A DNA stretch of 64,000 nt from Diospyros lotus (GCF_014633365.1 NC_068339.1:2733001-2797000), one strand, 5' to 3'. Shown: positions 36,167 through 50,054, counted from the stretch's first letter. Notes: a model not told the origin generated them from the letters alone. Numbers and translations: made by a program.

Positions 36167-36840
36167 CTAGTTCATCACCCGTGTGATACACGAAAGTTCA
36201 TATGCATTGAATTTATTTAAAATTGACAACCGTAACTTTTGTATGTGTAAATAAACACGACAATAATAAAAGTTTAAGAAGTGAATATAGTAACGTGATA
36301 CATCTATTTAAAAAGTTAATACATCTCGAGAGAATTATTATAAATTTTGGAAAACCTCTTTAAAAACTACATTTGTCGTTGAATTTTACCCAAAGGAATC
36401 GGCCTCTATCTTTCCTTGATTTCTTTTTTAACCTTTAGATGCACAAAAAATCTGAAAATCCTCTCATTTGCCAAAAGCTCGATCGTATAAATTCATAATT
36501 TTCTATTCAGTCTCCATAAAAACAACCATAAAAATTGAAGAAAAAAAGGATTGGTTCGTAAATGGCTCCTTAGAGCATGATAAATGTTACAGAACTCTTT
36601 AATTTTTTTTAATATTGCAATTCATAAAAAGATCTCATAAAATGGAAAATACGATAAATTAATATAATTGCCAAAACAGGAAAAAGAAATTGTATGGAAT
36701 GACACCATAAATATTTTTTTTTATTGGACTTCAAATTCAATATGCATTTGATCTTTATTTTGTCCTTTTGTTTCTGTTTGACTATTGTACTATACTTCGA
36801 TATGCTTAGTAAAGAATTATTATGGTTTATATTTTTCTTT
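36167..36840 (-). mobile_element. Helitron 3' end and body fragment, minus orientation
   Basis: On the minus strand the hairpin CGTGTATCACACG is followed by GGTGATGAA and CTAG, then T in the flank. This is the classic Helitron 3' end (hairpin, short spacer, CTRR, A/T target). The part 36350-36410 resembles 32230-32290, the region after the helicase relic, so this may be the tail of a related element. The 5' end was not found and a CACTA element starts at 36842. Confidence 0.75.
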
Positions 36841-36841
36841 A

Positions 36842-38100
36842 CACTACAAAATATTTGGTTTTTAGCGGCAGTTTTTTTGGCATTTGACGGCGGTTTCTAA
36901 CCGCAGTAAAGTGATTTAGCGGCGATTTTTAAAACCGCCGCTAATACAGCCGTTGCGCGGCATTTAGCGACGATTTTTAGCAACTGCTGGTATAATCGTC
37001 GCTAAGTGATATTTTTAGCGACGGTTTGTAAACCACCGCAATTAGCGACTGTTTAAAAACCGCCGTTATTATTAAATGTCTTAGCGGCGGTTATAAAACC
37101 GCCGCTAAATGAACACAATGAAAAAATTTAGCAGCGGTTTAAGAAACGACTGCTAAAGTAATTCATTTCAAATTACAGCGGTGGTTATAAAATCGCCGCT
37201 AAATAAACTTATAAAAAAATATAACGACGATTTTAAAATCGCCACTAAATTCAATAATACCTGTGTGCCTTAAATACTTGATTACCTGTGTACCTAAATA
37301 GCCAACCATAAATATCCAAATTCACAAACACAATATCTCCATCTATTTAATCAACAAACTATAAAGATTCCAATTTAAATATCCAAACATGTAACATATC
37401 AAAGTCCAATCAAAATAGACTTACGTATTAAAATAGACTTACATACCAAAATGAAATTTAAAAAGTTTAGAAGTCAAGTTGTTCAAATATTTTAACAATA
37501 CATCAATTTTGTTGGTCTGGAGATTGTGGTGGATCATGAATGTTATGACTAGATATCGAAGACCGCCTTCCCATTGGTGAAGCTTGTCCACTATTCACAT
37601 CTGGTGCCTGAAATAATTAAAATTATATTAGATGTATACAAAAGATAAAAACATACTCCTAAAAGTATTTGTAGGCATAAACATAAACAATCACTTAAAA
37701 TGAAAAATCAAAATTAATAATTTCAGAATTAACATACCATTGAATTGAGCATCGCAACAATCTCAGGTGGTATATTCGCCGCAACGTTTGTCAAAAGAAA
37801 ACTCACTACACCTTGAAAATTTTGCAGCTGCGACTCTAAACTTTGAACCTTTTGTTTATTAGTTCGTAATTCTTCTGTCAAAAAGTTCACTTGTTCTTGA
37901 CACGATGGACTGGTATTATTGGAAGACGAAGATATCCTATTCAATTGACTAGCAGACCCAAAAACCTGATTTGGACTCGGACCAAATCCCAAATCTCAAA
38001 CTCGGCTTGAGTGTTCTTTTCCTAGCACTTGAGCAAGTGAATCATGTAAGGAGACTGACTATGGAGATGTGCCTTGACTCTCAATGTCAAAAATTTTGTC
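36842..38100 (-). mobile_element. CACTA (En/Spm-like) element, left end and internal fragment
   Basis: CACTACAAAA at 36842 is the terminal repeat. 36870-37250 is an array of palindromic subterminal repeats of the type TTTAGCGGCGG and CCGCCGCTAAA. Then comes a fragment of the element's own protein (37729-37992). The right terminus (TTTTGTAGTG) was not found before 40000, so the element is probably truncated and its right border is approximate. Confidence 0.85.
37729..37992 (-). pseudogene. C-terminal fragment of a CACTA-associated protein (plant transposase 24-like)
   Basis: The 87-codon product has GPSPNQVFGSASQLNRISSS, then a coiled-coil stretch QVNFLTEELRTNKQKVQSLE, and ends with NIPPEIVAML. 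This arrangement is typical of the C terminus of proteins annotated as plant transposase (Ptta/En/Spm). It starts after an in-frame stop and lacks the N-terminal part, so it is a fragment. Assignment is by recollection of the family pattern. Confidence 0.65.
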
Positions 38101-40007
38101 CTGTATATGTATGGATTAAAAAACAATATCAATAACAACAAAACACGAGTAAATCAACTCACAAAAAACTCCGATTAACACCAGCAAATCAACTCAGAAA
38201 ATTTTTTCTATATAAATATGGATGTAAATAATGTGATAAAGTTTAATTAATGTATCTTTATGTTTTAATTCCTTGTGCAATTCTTTGTTTGCAGAAAATT
38301 GATGGTTTCCTTGTTTGTACCTAGAGCAATCAGTTTAATTTATCCCAAATGAAAAAGAGTTTAATTATGCAATGCAGCACTAGAAAAGACTCTGCAACTC
38401 CTATAGACTCTATTTCACACTACTTGTGAGTGCATTGATGCAGTCATCCTGTCAAATCTCACACTACTTGGAGTATAATGTTTAAAACACGCGTAATTAA
38501 TCTCTCGATGATGCTTATTGTCTGATTATGCTTTGACCGATACTTAATTAATGATTATATTTTAATCTCTCTTTTCTTGAGATTGTACATATGCCTGCAT
38601 GATTATACAAATCCAATATATATGTTTATGCTGCAAATTATATAAGAATGTTGCTATGTAGTTGAAATCTGAGAACCCAATTCATAAATTATTTAGATGC
38701 ATGCATGTATATGTTGATCACACAGACAGATCGATGTTGAAGAAGGGTGTGTACTTTAAGTTTATATAGGGAAGTTAATTACTTCTTGTTGGCATAATGA
38801 TGGTACTATTAGTTAGCATTTTGGGCTGGCTCCACTTGCCAATGCACACACCTCCCAAGCATTGTTATTATACTATAGTAGCGTATTAAACAACAACACC
38901 TCAATTAATTAGAACATAAATAAAATTAAAAACAACGTATGTACGCACACATATAATAAAAAAAGCAGTACATATATAGAAGTTGTTACAAATACTTCAA
39001 CAAACATTCATACAATTAAAATTTTTATGGTTTATGAACATTTATATTCCATGTAGCTACTGAAGTTTAATTGCTCAGGCAGTCACAATCACACATTTTC
39101 ATAGTCCACCAGTTTGTTGGTTCAGCTCATATGGTCAAAGCGCTGAATTCAGTCGATTATACCTCCTTCACAATTTAACATACCAAACATAAGATAAGTA
39201 ATAACTTTACGTTATACCTCATTTACCAAATCTAGAATAATATTATGTAGCCCATGACTATTTTATCCTGCCTTTAACCTTATTGAATCACTAACCTATC
39301 TACAAAACAAATAGGCCGTGAGTTCTTAGCATATGCTTGTTTCCTAAGTTTGAATTGTATCATGGCTCTTGTTGTAGGTTATATGTCAATTATCTGTTTC
39401 TCCAATTTATTTCCAACCAACATGAATACGTGGCCAATATTATCATAGCACAGCACAGTGATACTTTAGTGTTTGGATCTTAGTGATTCAAAGCCATCTA
39501 AAGTCTCTCTCTCTTTTTTTTTTGAATCAAAGGTTCTCTTAGGTGTGAAAAAACCTAGAAATCAACTAAGATTTAGGTATGTGCAACAGCAGTGGGTTAT
39601 TATGGTATGTAAAAGCCCCTCCTGTAAATGTAATAATTAATAATGTTGGGATAGCAAGCAACTCTTCAATTGATCATGAACCGAGCCCAGAGCCAAGACA
39701 ACGCGTTTTTGTTTTTTTTTTAATGATTTAGGTATTCGAGATTTCCTCGTCTAGTCCAGAAAGAAATCAATTTTTTTTTATTTAACTTTCAAATAAATTA
39801 GATACAATCGCAAACATATATGTTTTCAAACGGTAAGTCCTCATCAAGTAAGGCATTTTTACTTTCATTAAAAATTAATCTCCCACCACTTTCAGAAAAA
39901 TCTTGAGCGGTTTACCACTTGTCTCGCTGCGAAGTAACAATGCGCTTTTATTATTAATATATTATTGAAAGCAAGCAAGCAAGGCGTTTGCAGAGCAGGT
40001 GTTTTTC
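38101..40007. other. Non-coding, nothing recognised
   Basis: Upstream of the GH9 relic. No open frame above 60 codons and no repeat I recognise. It may include the old promoter region of the endoglucanase gene. Confidence 0.5.
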
Positions 40008-40020
40008 ACTTTATAAATAC
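40008..40020 (+). promoter_or_regulatory. Candidate TATA box of the GH9 pseudogene
   Basis: CTTTATAAATAC lies about 95-100 bases before the ATG at 40112, a normal distance for a plant core promoter. Confidence 0.5.
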
Positions 40021-40111
40021 AAAGCCAGAGCCAGAATAACTCTGCGACTTGCAGTTTGGTTTGTTGGTTGGTTTGGGGGTTCCATTTACACCTCATTCCC
40101 GTCATAATTAA

Positions 40112-41014
<903 letters not shown>

Positions 41015-41434
41015 AGTATGTAAATTTTCCATACATGGGAGTGAAAGAAATATATATAAGAAAAAGGTAGCAATGAATGAAAAATGTAAAATAAAACCCA
41101 TAACCCATCCTCTCTCTACCCAACCCACCCCGAACCCTTGCTGCAGTCGCCATCGACCCCAACCCACCCCAACCCCCGCTGTCGCAGCAAAGATGAATTT
41201 GAAGTCCGCCATCACTGGCAGAGGCGGAGGTCCCTCGTCATCGTCGACTCCGATTAGAAGATCAAAGGTCGTGGCTTCTGCAAAGGGGCCAACGCAGATC
41301 GTGATTTCCCCTTGGCTGGTCATTTCGATTATTTCCATTCCGAGGGTGGCCCTAGCCCCAAACGATGTTAGTTCACTATCTCTGATGAGGGAATATTTAC
41401 AAGGGGGCGATTTTACTGTACTACCTTTGGGAGG
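41015..41434. other. GC-richer non-coding segment of unknown origin
   Basis: Directly after the GH9 truncation point. Overlapping open frames on both strands (41006-41338 minus, 41073-41444 plus) are proline/serine-rich without domains. It may be the start of the retroelement that cut the gene. Confidence 0.4.
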
Positions 41435-42013
41435 TTATCATTAACCCAGAGCCACGTGTACCAGTAGAGGCCAGTATGTAATCACCACATGTCCATTTCT
41501 GGGAGCTCCATATGTCCTTATAATCTCCATTATGATTTTGAACTGAAAGAGATAGAGATGAAGACTTAGTCAAACAAGAATTTCTCCAACACCCCAAGAT
41601 TTTTCTCCATTCAAAGATTATCTTATCTCCATCTGAAAATTATCTAATCTCATCAGGATAGGTTAAACACCATCTATAAATAGAGGACAACCTCTACAGG
41701 TATAGGGGATCTAACCCCTAAGGTACTTTTTTATTTTTCTATTATTATCTCCAATTTATAACCCTATGAACCGACTTAAGCGTCAGAGAGATCACAGGGA
41801 GTAAGTCCCTACCCTTTTTGTAGGTACTTGATTCGAAACAGAAAAAGGTGATCGGCTCTGCATCATCAATCTCTATCTTTTTAGTTCAAGCTTTTAATGC
41901 TTGATTTGATTATTCTCTTACCTACATCTATGGCCTCTATTTTTCCATCTTAGTTTCTTTAAATTCTAGGGTTTTTTCTTCTGTCACAATTTTTTCTTTT
42001 TCTATTGGGAAGG
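41435..42013 (+). mobile_element. LTR fragment, Tat-like Ty3/gypsy, plus orientation
   Basis: The TATA box CTATAAATAGAGGACAACC (41674) is followed by CCGACTTAAGCGTCAGAGAG (about 41770), the promoter and R-region layout seen in plant Tat-lineage LTRs. No primer-binding site is visible before the hAT insertion at 42022. Confidence 0.55.
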
Positions 42014-42263
42014 TTGAAGATCAGAGTCGACCCTGGGCTAAGGCTACGACCCAAGGCCCACAGTTGAGGGGGGCCCAATTTTTTTTTTAAACTTATGTAT
42101 ATATGTGTATAAAAAATTAAAAAAAAAATTTAACAAAAGAAGTTGCTGCTTGTACCCTGTCAAAAGAAGATTTCATTGCTATTTTTATTTTGTTGGTACA
42201 TGTGATGATTGTTTTTGTTTCGATTAATTGTGGAGGATGAAAGTAGGGGTGTCAACGGTTTGT

Positions 42264-45200
42264 GTAACGCCCCGCTTTCCTGGGCGCGTTATAACTTGGG
42301 ACAATTCCGAGACAATTTTTTTTTTCTTTCAAACACTAAAGCTAAACCACATTATTCCTCGAATCCGTCCCAGAATTTCCATACATTAATCTCGAAAGAG
42401 AATCATAATACACATCAAATGCGGAAGTAAAGATCGAAACCTGATATCTTAATATTAATCATAAATAAATTCAACATTCTTCAAAACGTTCAGAATTCAA
42501 AGTAGTAGAATTTAAATACATGGGCTACATAACATACATTTTATTTTTCATGTACCCTGCTAAGTGCTATTTCATATCTCATTTATCCACAAATCTGCTA
42601 TAATCTTCACCTGGAACGTTTGAATATTCCAGGGGCAAAAACACAAATTAGATGATGAATCATCTAAGTAAGGGTACAGAAAATATATTTCATGCATGAA
42701 TGTAATGTCTTTCCTCGTAGGTGTCAACTGCACCCCTCATTAGGGGCGAAGCCAAAAAAAAATTTTAGTGAGGGCAAAATTTATTAAAGAAAAAAATAAT
42801 ATAATAATATAAATATCTTAAAAGTTAACATAATTTATTTAATACCTTATAATAATTTTTTTGCGATGTTTTATATTTTGATAACGTTGTATAATAAATT
42901 TATTATAAATATTTAAAAATATCTCTTTCTCAACATAAACAATCAACCTATCATTCATCCACTAATCTCCCATTCGATTGTGAAATATTGAATTATCTAA
43001 TTTTTGTTTGTCCAAATGATTTATATGAAAAATTATGATCTAGAGGTTGACACTGATCTTTTTGCATATATGCTCTTCGGACTTGATCTCAAATATTAAT
43101 ATTGTAATATAAAATTGAAATTCTTTGTCTAGGATCGATGGGAAGTTGTGTAACATCAAAATTAATACTATTTGATTTCTCTTTATCAACATCTTTTATA
43201 ATTGACGGAGATTTTCGTTTTAAAAATGACTCTTTCAAAATTAATGGCAGCCTCTGCTCCCAACATTAATCATTGACATTAAAACTAAAAGAAATTAACT
43301 TATAAATGTACACTACATGGGTGTGAGGAGATTCTAACAAGTTCCATACAACTGGAAAGAAATCAACCATCCAAAACAAAAGTAAGAAACCAATCATCAA
43401 CCACTTTCTCGTTATAATCACCATGACTCAAATCAGTAGATGTTTGTTATTGTTCAAAAATATTTAATCAACGAGAATTTTTCCAGAGAATAACATTTAT
43501 TTGAATGCTACATCTTGTTGTTTGATTTCTAACCAAATAAGTCAAGAGGTAAATTCTTGATTATTTGTTGAGTTGGCAGATTTCAAAGTTAAACGTTTTA
43601 TTAATTTTTTATAAATTAAAACTGTTTTATCAAAAACTATTTTTAATCTTTTTCTCTCTCCTTTAGAATACTTTATTCAGAACCTTTACTTTTTTGGATA
43701 AATAAATTTCTAGCAGGCCAGTGCAGGCCAAACTGATTGAGGCGAGAGAGGAGCTGATTGAGGGTGAGGGAGGGTTTCAATTTCAAATATCCAGCAAGTC
43801 AGTGCAGGCCAAACTCAATGGTGGGCCAAGGCCGAGTGAGGGCCATGGCCCTCACTGGGCCTACATTGACTCCGCTCCTGCCCCTCATGCTACCTACCAT
43901 TTTTGCGGCCACTTCTTTCGAAGTCGAGGTGTATAGGTGCACCATTGGTAAAGTAACGGTGTCAGTTCGTACTCACTACGGCCTCAAATGCAAGTGATCA
44001 ATGATATCAACGTGTATTCATGCATTTCATAGTCATGTCATGTATGCAGTCTACATGATGGATACATATCAGGGCATGTCAATATTATGAAAACATTTTC
44101 GAGGAACATAAACCACTTACAAACCAAGTATTTTTCATAAAACTAACTTGGGAGTACCACTTACGTTCTCAAGCTTATCGGGCTATCTCAATATCCGTGC
44201 CTTGCCTCGTGCATCGTCTCGATTTACGTGCTAACCTCAAAATTTGACAAGTCACTTCAACTTATTACTCAAAGCATCATAATCACTATAACTATTTAAA
44301 TAAACATTAAAACTTATTTTTCCATAATTTCTGGCATTTTCTATAATTTTCTCTCTATTTCTTCCTATTTTTCCTCAATAAATCAAGATTAAATATTTCT
44401 AAAATATTTTCTCAAATATTTCACTATGAAAATTCATAAAATAATATTCTTGAATTTCTGAAATTTTCTAAGAAAATTTACTTACCTTGACTTAACCTCT
44501 CCGACTTCCCCGGCTGCTGTGCCACTGTTGGCAGCCGTTCAAGGCCGCTGATGGCCACGGCTGGTTGTAGCCTTGTTGCAACTGGTTGCGGCCATGGATG
44601 TCATGGCCGCGCTCACCCCGTTCGGCTACCGCTGCACGCCTCCTCGAGCTTCCTCGCACCACCGCGATGCTGCACCTCGCCTGCGGCCATCTCCCCTACC
44701 TCGCAATGCCCAGCTCACTGCTGCGACTGCCATGGCCGCGACCCACCTTCCTTCCATCTCTCTCTCTCTCTCTCTCTCCTGAAGCTCGAGCTCCCTGCCA
44801 TTCACTCTCATTCTTCCCCTATTTATAGGCATCACACGCCAGCCTCGCCCATTCTCCTTTGCGTGCGAAACCTCCACTAGCAGCCACGATGTGGCTTCAA
44901 TCTTGCAGAGCAGGGTATAGGGGTTGCGTGTAATTCGTTGGAGATTTGCAGGGCTTGGGATTTGCGTGTAAATCTATCCAAATGTTGCAGGACATTGCGG
45001 AGTTGCAGGGGCCATCCACGCTCACAGCAAGCTTATATATATATATCTATATATAATTATATATTACATAAATAAATATAGAAAATTACTCATTTAACTC
45101 CAATTTCCTCATAATATTATTTAGTAATTCCCTTATTACAACTATGACCTCAAACATTTAATTAATTTGAATTTCAATACTGAAAATGTAAAATTAATAA

Positions 45201-45596
45201 CTTCAAAGTTACTTGATTTAGACGATTTTGTCCCAGTGTCCTCACCGGGCTATCGTTTTATCCCGAAACTACTAAAGGGTTGCTTATTATGAAAAATCGG
45301 AGCTCCCTCAGGTTTCCGTTGATTTTTCGGGAGTCTCCTATAACAATTTGGTTTTACAGCTTAACTGGCAGCTGCATTTTAGCTATACCGAAAACTATTC
45401 CCAATCTAATTTTTTTTGACACCATAAATCCTATTTCGAAACGCTCATCAAAACCATATCATTTTCCTTAGACAATTTCACTTCGAGGCATTCCCTGCAG
45501 TTGATTCGGTACGTATAACTGCTATCAAATCAATTTTTCGGTATTCTAAACTTATCGAAATTACGTGGCAAGCTCATACAAACATGGGGTATTACA
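42264..45596 (-). mobile_element. Nest level 3: Tekay-like solo LTR, target GTTTG/GTTCG
   Basis: Ends TGTAACGCCCCG and GGGTATTACA; target duplication GTTTG (42259-42263) against GTTCG (45597-45601), 4 of 5. About 2185 bp once the hAT inside is removed, and no internal domain, so it is a solo LTR left by recombination between LTRs. It is homologous over most of its length to 50206-52868. GC-rich open frames at 44551-44880 are part of the LTR and not genes. Confidence 0.88.
42741..43880. mobile_element. Nest level 4: hAT (Tip100-like ends), target CCCCTCAT
   Basis: Left end TAGGGGCGAAGCCA, right end on the opposite strand CAGGAGCGGAGTCA; the plant consensus is close to CAGGGGCGGAGCCA. Perfect 8-bp target duplication CCCCTCAT at 42733-42740 and 43881-43888. 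The related LTR at 50206 has one CCCCTCAT and no insert here (about 50691-50699), giving the empty site. No intact transposase frame. Confidence 0.92.
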
Positions 45597-46557
45597 GTTC
45601 GAATTGGTCCGGTTCTATAAGAATCCAGTCATCGAACTATTTTTAACGGTTCCAAAAAAATAAGAACCGTAATCGAACCATTACATATATAAAACCAAAC
45701 CATGACCAATCCGTCACATCGGACCAATTTTGGTTCGATTTCGGTTCTATCCAATTAACATTTAATTTCTAAACATTTTCGCAAAATATGAAATTACAAA
45801 CAAATTTGTTAATTAAAATAAACCCATAACTTCATTAATGTTTCAAGTCTTGAAGTAAAAGTAGAACAAAATAATTCATAAACTATCTCATCAAATGAGA
45901 TTACATCGACCATTTAATATAGTAATAGCGCATAAAAGCCTAGAAATATAAAAGTTCATGAATCTTGCTAGTTTCCTAAAAAGTGATACTATTTATGCAT
46001 ATGTATATATATATATATCCAAAAAATTATAATATATATATAACTATAATATCAGTTCCGATTCTGTTCAAACTATGGTTTAAAAAAAAAAAATCAGTAA
46101 CCAAACCAAATATATTGGTTCTTAATTTTTTAGAATCAGAATCTAACCATTAAACCATAAAACCAATCCAAAAGGCACGGTTTGGTCCAATTTAATCCGA
46201 TTCACTAGTTTTCGGATATTTTTTGACAAGCCTAGATGAAAAAAAAAAATGATCAAATTAAGAAATGCTTACGGAGATTCGGGATGAAGATGTAGACTCA
46301 AATATGTAGTTTTCGTTTTTTAATGCAATATTTACAATGCAGGGTACTCTTTTTCATTCGTTTGGGGTTTTGTCCCATTGAATTTTCCCCAAACAAGATT
46401 TTAATGAGGTCCCAAATTATTCTTTCTTATTTTTTATAAATTCTTATAAGTTCAATAAAATTAATTAGTTCATAATTTTTATTTTTTATTTAATTTATAT
46501 AAAGGGGTATACTTGAAAATTTTGCCCTGGGCCTCAGAAAACCCAATATCGACTCTG

Positions 46558-46615
46558 CTGAAGATATATATATATATATATATATACTTTTGATCTTAAG
46601 AGAACAAATGGGTGC

Positions 46616-46650
<35 letters not shown>

Positions 46651-48264
46651 AAGAGAGAGAGAGAGTGAGAGAGAGGGGGTGGATTAGGAAGACAAAATAG
46701 ACGGTACAGAGAGATAAGGTGGAGTAAACCGTGGAATATTCTACCATTTACCCAAATATTTAGGAATATTAGCATTCTACTGCTCATTAGTAAAAAAATG
46801 AATATATACATGGAAAATCACCAAAAAAGAAGAAGAAGCAGATTCTTAGGCAAAATTGAAATCCGGTAGAGAATGAGGGAATACAGGGGACGATCCAATT
46901 ACCTTCTATGTCACCATGTTGTCTCGCTTTCTTGTTAGAAATAACCGTTGACTTCGTTAGCTTCCTTATTACTGTTCTTTTCGTATAATTTTCCCAACCT
47001 CGTTCAAAAGACAAGCGTGAACGTCAAGTACTTGAACAAAGAAAATACTCAATTGTTTTGTTGAAAAAAAGGATTAGCAAACTTGAAAGGGTATTGTATG
47101 AGTGTTAAATCAACAGGCAGCAATGTATGAGATTAAGAACACATATATAATGGGGTAAGGATGTGGAGGGATTAACACATTGTGACCTTCCGAGTTTTGT
47201 CGTCCGAAAAAATGGCTGGACCATTTTCCAATGTGGTGGCCAGGGGGAGGGGGGGGGGGGTACAGGAATATGAATGGATTGGTATATTAGAAACTTGCCT
47301 TTTAGTATCACCACAACAGCCAACCATTGAGATGTGGACCAAGCTGTTATGTAAATGTTGGGCTTTTAATATTTTCATGCAATATATTTTCATATGGATT
47401 TGCTTAATTGAGTTATTTATCATTTATTCTGCAAATGTAGGAGATTCGAGTCTTTAAATGGCTTGTGGGATTTCTTTGTCAATTGTTTTCCATTTTCTGT
47501 AGCTATAAAATGAGTTCTTCATTATTAAGTGTGTCCGAAATTATACAAACAGATGGTGTGGAAGTAGTAAATTTGGGTCTGGTCCCAAAAGATAGCTGTA
47601 TAGTTGGTTGCAACGTTGCAAGTTGCAGAAATCCTTGTCCTCTTTTACCACAAATTACCAGTGATTAATGGCATTAATTACATCTGTTGGCCCATTGACT
47701 TGTCTTCTTGCACTTTGGCTTGCAAGGCGTTACTTTCTTTTCCCTCCATTAATTCTATTCATATCAAATTTTTATACTATAATTCAATGATAATATATTC
47801 TAGTAATTATAATCACATTTATGAATATTATTTCCCTTTCAAATATCAGGTGTTAAATGAGCCATCATTCTACCTAAAATTTGGTATATGTTGTTTAGAG
47901 GTACGGTTTTTCATTGTCTAGACCATGTAAGTTCGAGATTGGCCTAATCTCACGCGTCCATGGGATGATTCATCCCATCTCTGATTTGTCTTCTACAATT
48001 GCAGAATAATTGAACCTTTCCGGGCCATTTCCCAGAAACTTTTCTTTAGATATGGGCTTGCTTAATTTTGTTGGTGTGCTCTAATTCCAAAATAACTTAT
48101 GATTTATCTAACGTATGATTCAATCTCATATTTTTAGTCGTCAACGACTTGCAACAACCTGTAAAACGATTTTATCTACTTGACTTGAAAAATTTATTAT
48201 ACATTCCCTTGTACATATTTTTGTTTTGACTAAAATGCATGCATAACTCAGGCACGTCTAAAAA
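46558..48264. other. Non-coding; TA, GA and poly(G) simple repeats
   Basis: TA runs at 46566-46586 and 46618-46634, a GA run at 46635-46668, and a G-rich run at 47243-47260. Open frames (46787-47014 minus, 47182-47457 plus, 47604-47921 plus) show no domain. Nothing else recognised. Confidence 0.5.
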
Positions 48265-50054
48265 TCTTTATTTTTATATATATAAAAGTAGGATAGTTTG
48301 GCAAAGAGTTTTTCCCCCTAAAACTTACATTAATTACTAAAAGTATTAATTATTGTAAAATTAATAATGAATAGTTTTTCAATATTAATTATGAGTTTTT
48401 CAATGCATTATTTTGTATATATTAAATATTTAGTTAATATACACATAATAAAGTAAGATACTCTGTAAAAGAATTTTTTTCCTCAAAACTTACATTAATA
48501 ATAATTAAATTATCTTTATCTTTATATTATTATTATTATAAAAGTAGGATAGTCTGCAAAACAAAAAAGAATTCTTTCAAAACTTGCATTAATAATAATT
48601 AAATTATTATTACTAAAAGTAGTAGTAATTAATAATTATTATAAAATTAATAATAAAATTTTCAATACATGGGTTTTTCAATGCATTATTATATGTATAT
48701 TAAATATTTAGTTAGTAAATAGTTTGTTGTTGACACAATTAAATAGATAAATATACATATACACGTAAGTAATTTTTAATCTGCAAGAATGGATACACAC
48801 TAAAAAATTACATAAGATGTAACCAGAATATCACTTTTATATTGATTTTTCATACTCTTTCCGGCTTACTTATTGAAAAATTATTAAAAGCCATTTATAA
48901 TGTATATATTATTTATCTACCATTTTAAATATTTAGTTAGTTAACTTCTAAACATGGATTTTTCAATGCATTATTATGTATATATAAATATTTAGTTATT
49001 AAATAATTTGTCAAGCATTTTTTTTCTCCAATAGTTTGCCAAAGTATTTTTTACCTCTAAAACTTGCATTAAATTAAAGATAGTTATAATTAATAATTAA
49101 AGTAAAAAATTAAGCATGGCTTTCTAATACTATTTATAATATTTATTTTTAACTTAATTTTAAACTCAATTAATCTTCTCATCAATTAATTAAAAATATT
49201 TATAATATTATTTTTGATTAATTCCTCAATTAATCCCCCAATCAATCAAAAATAAATATTATTTTTGAAGAATATGAATAGACAACTTAAACTATTAATT
49301 AAGTCATAGAAAATTATTCATTTATATAAAATAAAAATAATTTGCATTTAGTACTTATTATTCCAAAACAATTGGAGACCTCCTATAAAGTATTTTGAAA
49401 TTTTTCACTATCAATTAAATAAATATTATTAATAGAAAATTTGAATAAAAAATTTAAATTATTAATTATGTCATGTATAGATATATAATTTCTCAATGAA
49501 TTAAAAATAGTTTTTTTATAAATATTATTAATAAGAAATATTTATAATATTCTTTTTGATTAATTCCTCAATTGTTAAAAAATAAATATTAATATATGAG
49601 TTTTCTAATGTTAATTAAGATTTAACATATCACATTTGCAAGACTATGGAAGAAAATTAATACATAGTGAAAGAAAAATAAGTCAAAATTCATTTTTTCA
49701 AAGTTTTGTTATCATTGTAAAAATTAAGTTTCAATATCAGAAATTAAAATTTTTAAGTAAATTTTTAATTAGTATTGAAAAATCTATACTTTCTCACATT
49801 TAGGAGTTTTAATTTATATTTATATTTATAATTTATAAATAAATATATAATATAATAAATAATTTTACTTTAATAATTAATCAATCACTACTTTTAATTT
49901 AATGCAAGACTAATACATGGGTTTTTTAATATTAATTAAGATTTAAGATATTATATTTTCAAGACTAATATATGAATTTTTTAATATTAATTAAAATTTA
50001 ATTTTTAAATTTATTGTGATTACACCTCCCGTGCATCGTACGGGTGAACACTGG
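48265..50054 (+). mobile_element. Non-autonomous Helitron
   Basis: The 5' end TCTTTATTTTTATATATA then AAAAGTAGGATAGT follows an A at 48264. At the 3' end a hairpin (50028-50044, CCCGTGC and GTACGGG around ATC, with one G-T pair) is followed by TGAACA and CTGG, then T. Insertion between A and T, a 3' hairpin and CTRR define Helitrons. A second 5'-end-like sequence begins at 48519, also after A. Inside is AT-rich and codes for nothing, so transposition would have depended on a helper element. Confidence 0.85.

Larger units (their letters stand above)
42244..46234. mobile_element. Nest level 2: hAT-like element, target GATGAAAA
   Basis: Left end GTAGGGGTGTCAACGG, right end on the opposite strand TAGGCTTGTCAAAAAA. 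Perfect 8-bp target duplication GATGAAAA at 42236-42243 and 46235-46242. The inside (45597-46234) is full of GGTTCGATT/AACCGAACC-type words common in such elements. Net length about 650 bp, no protein. Confidence 0.85.
42022..46557. mobile_element. Nest level 1: hAT-like element, target TTGAAGAT
   Basis: Terminal inverted repeats CAGAGTCGA at 42022 and its inverse ending at 46557. The target duplication is TTGAAGAT (42014-42021) against CTGAAGAT (46558-46565), 7 of 8. Without its inserts it is about 545 bp, non-coding. Confidence 0.8.

Noticed and set aside
44551..44880. Overlapping GC-rich frames on both strands
   Set aside because: They fall inside a solo LTR; composition and microsatellite (CT)n explain them.
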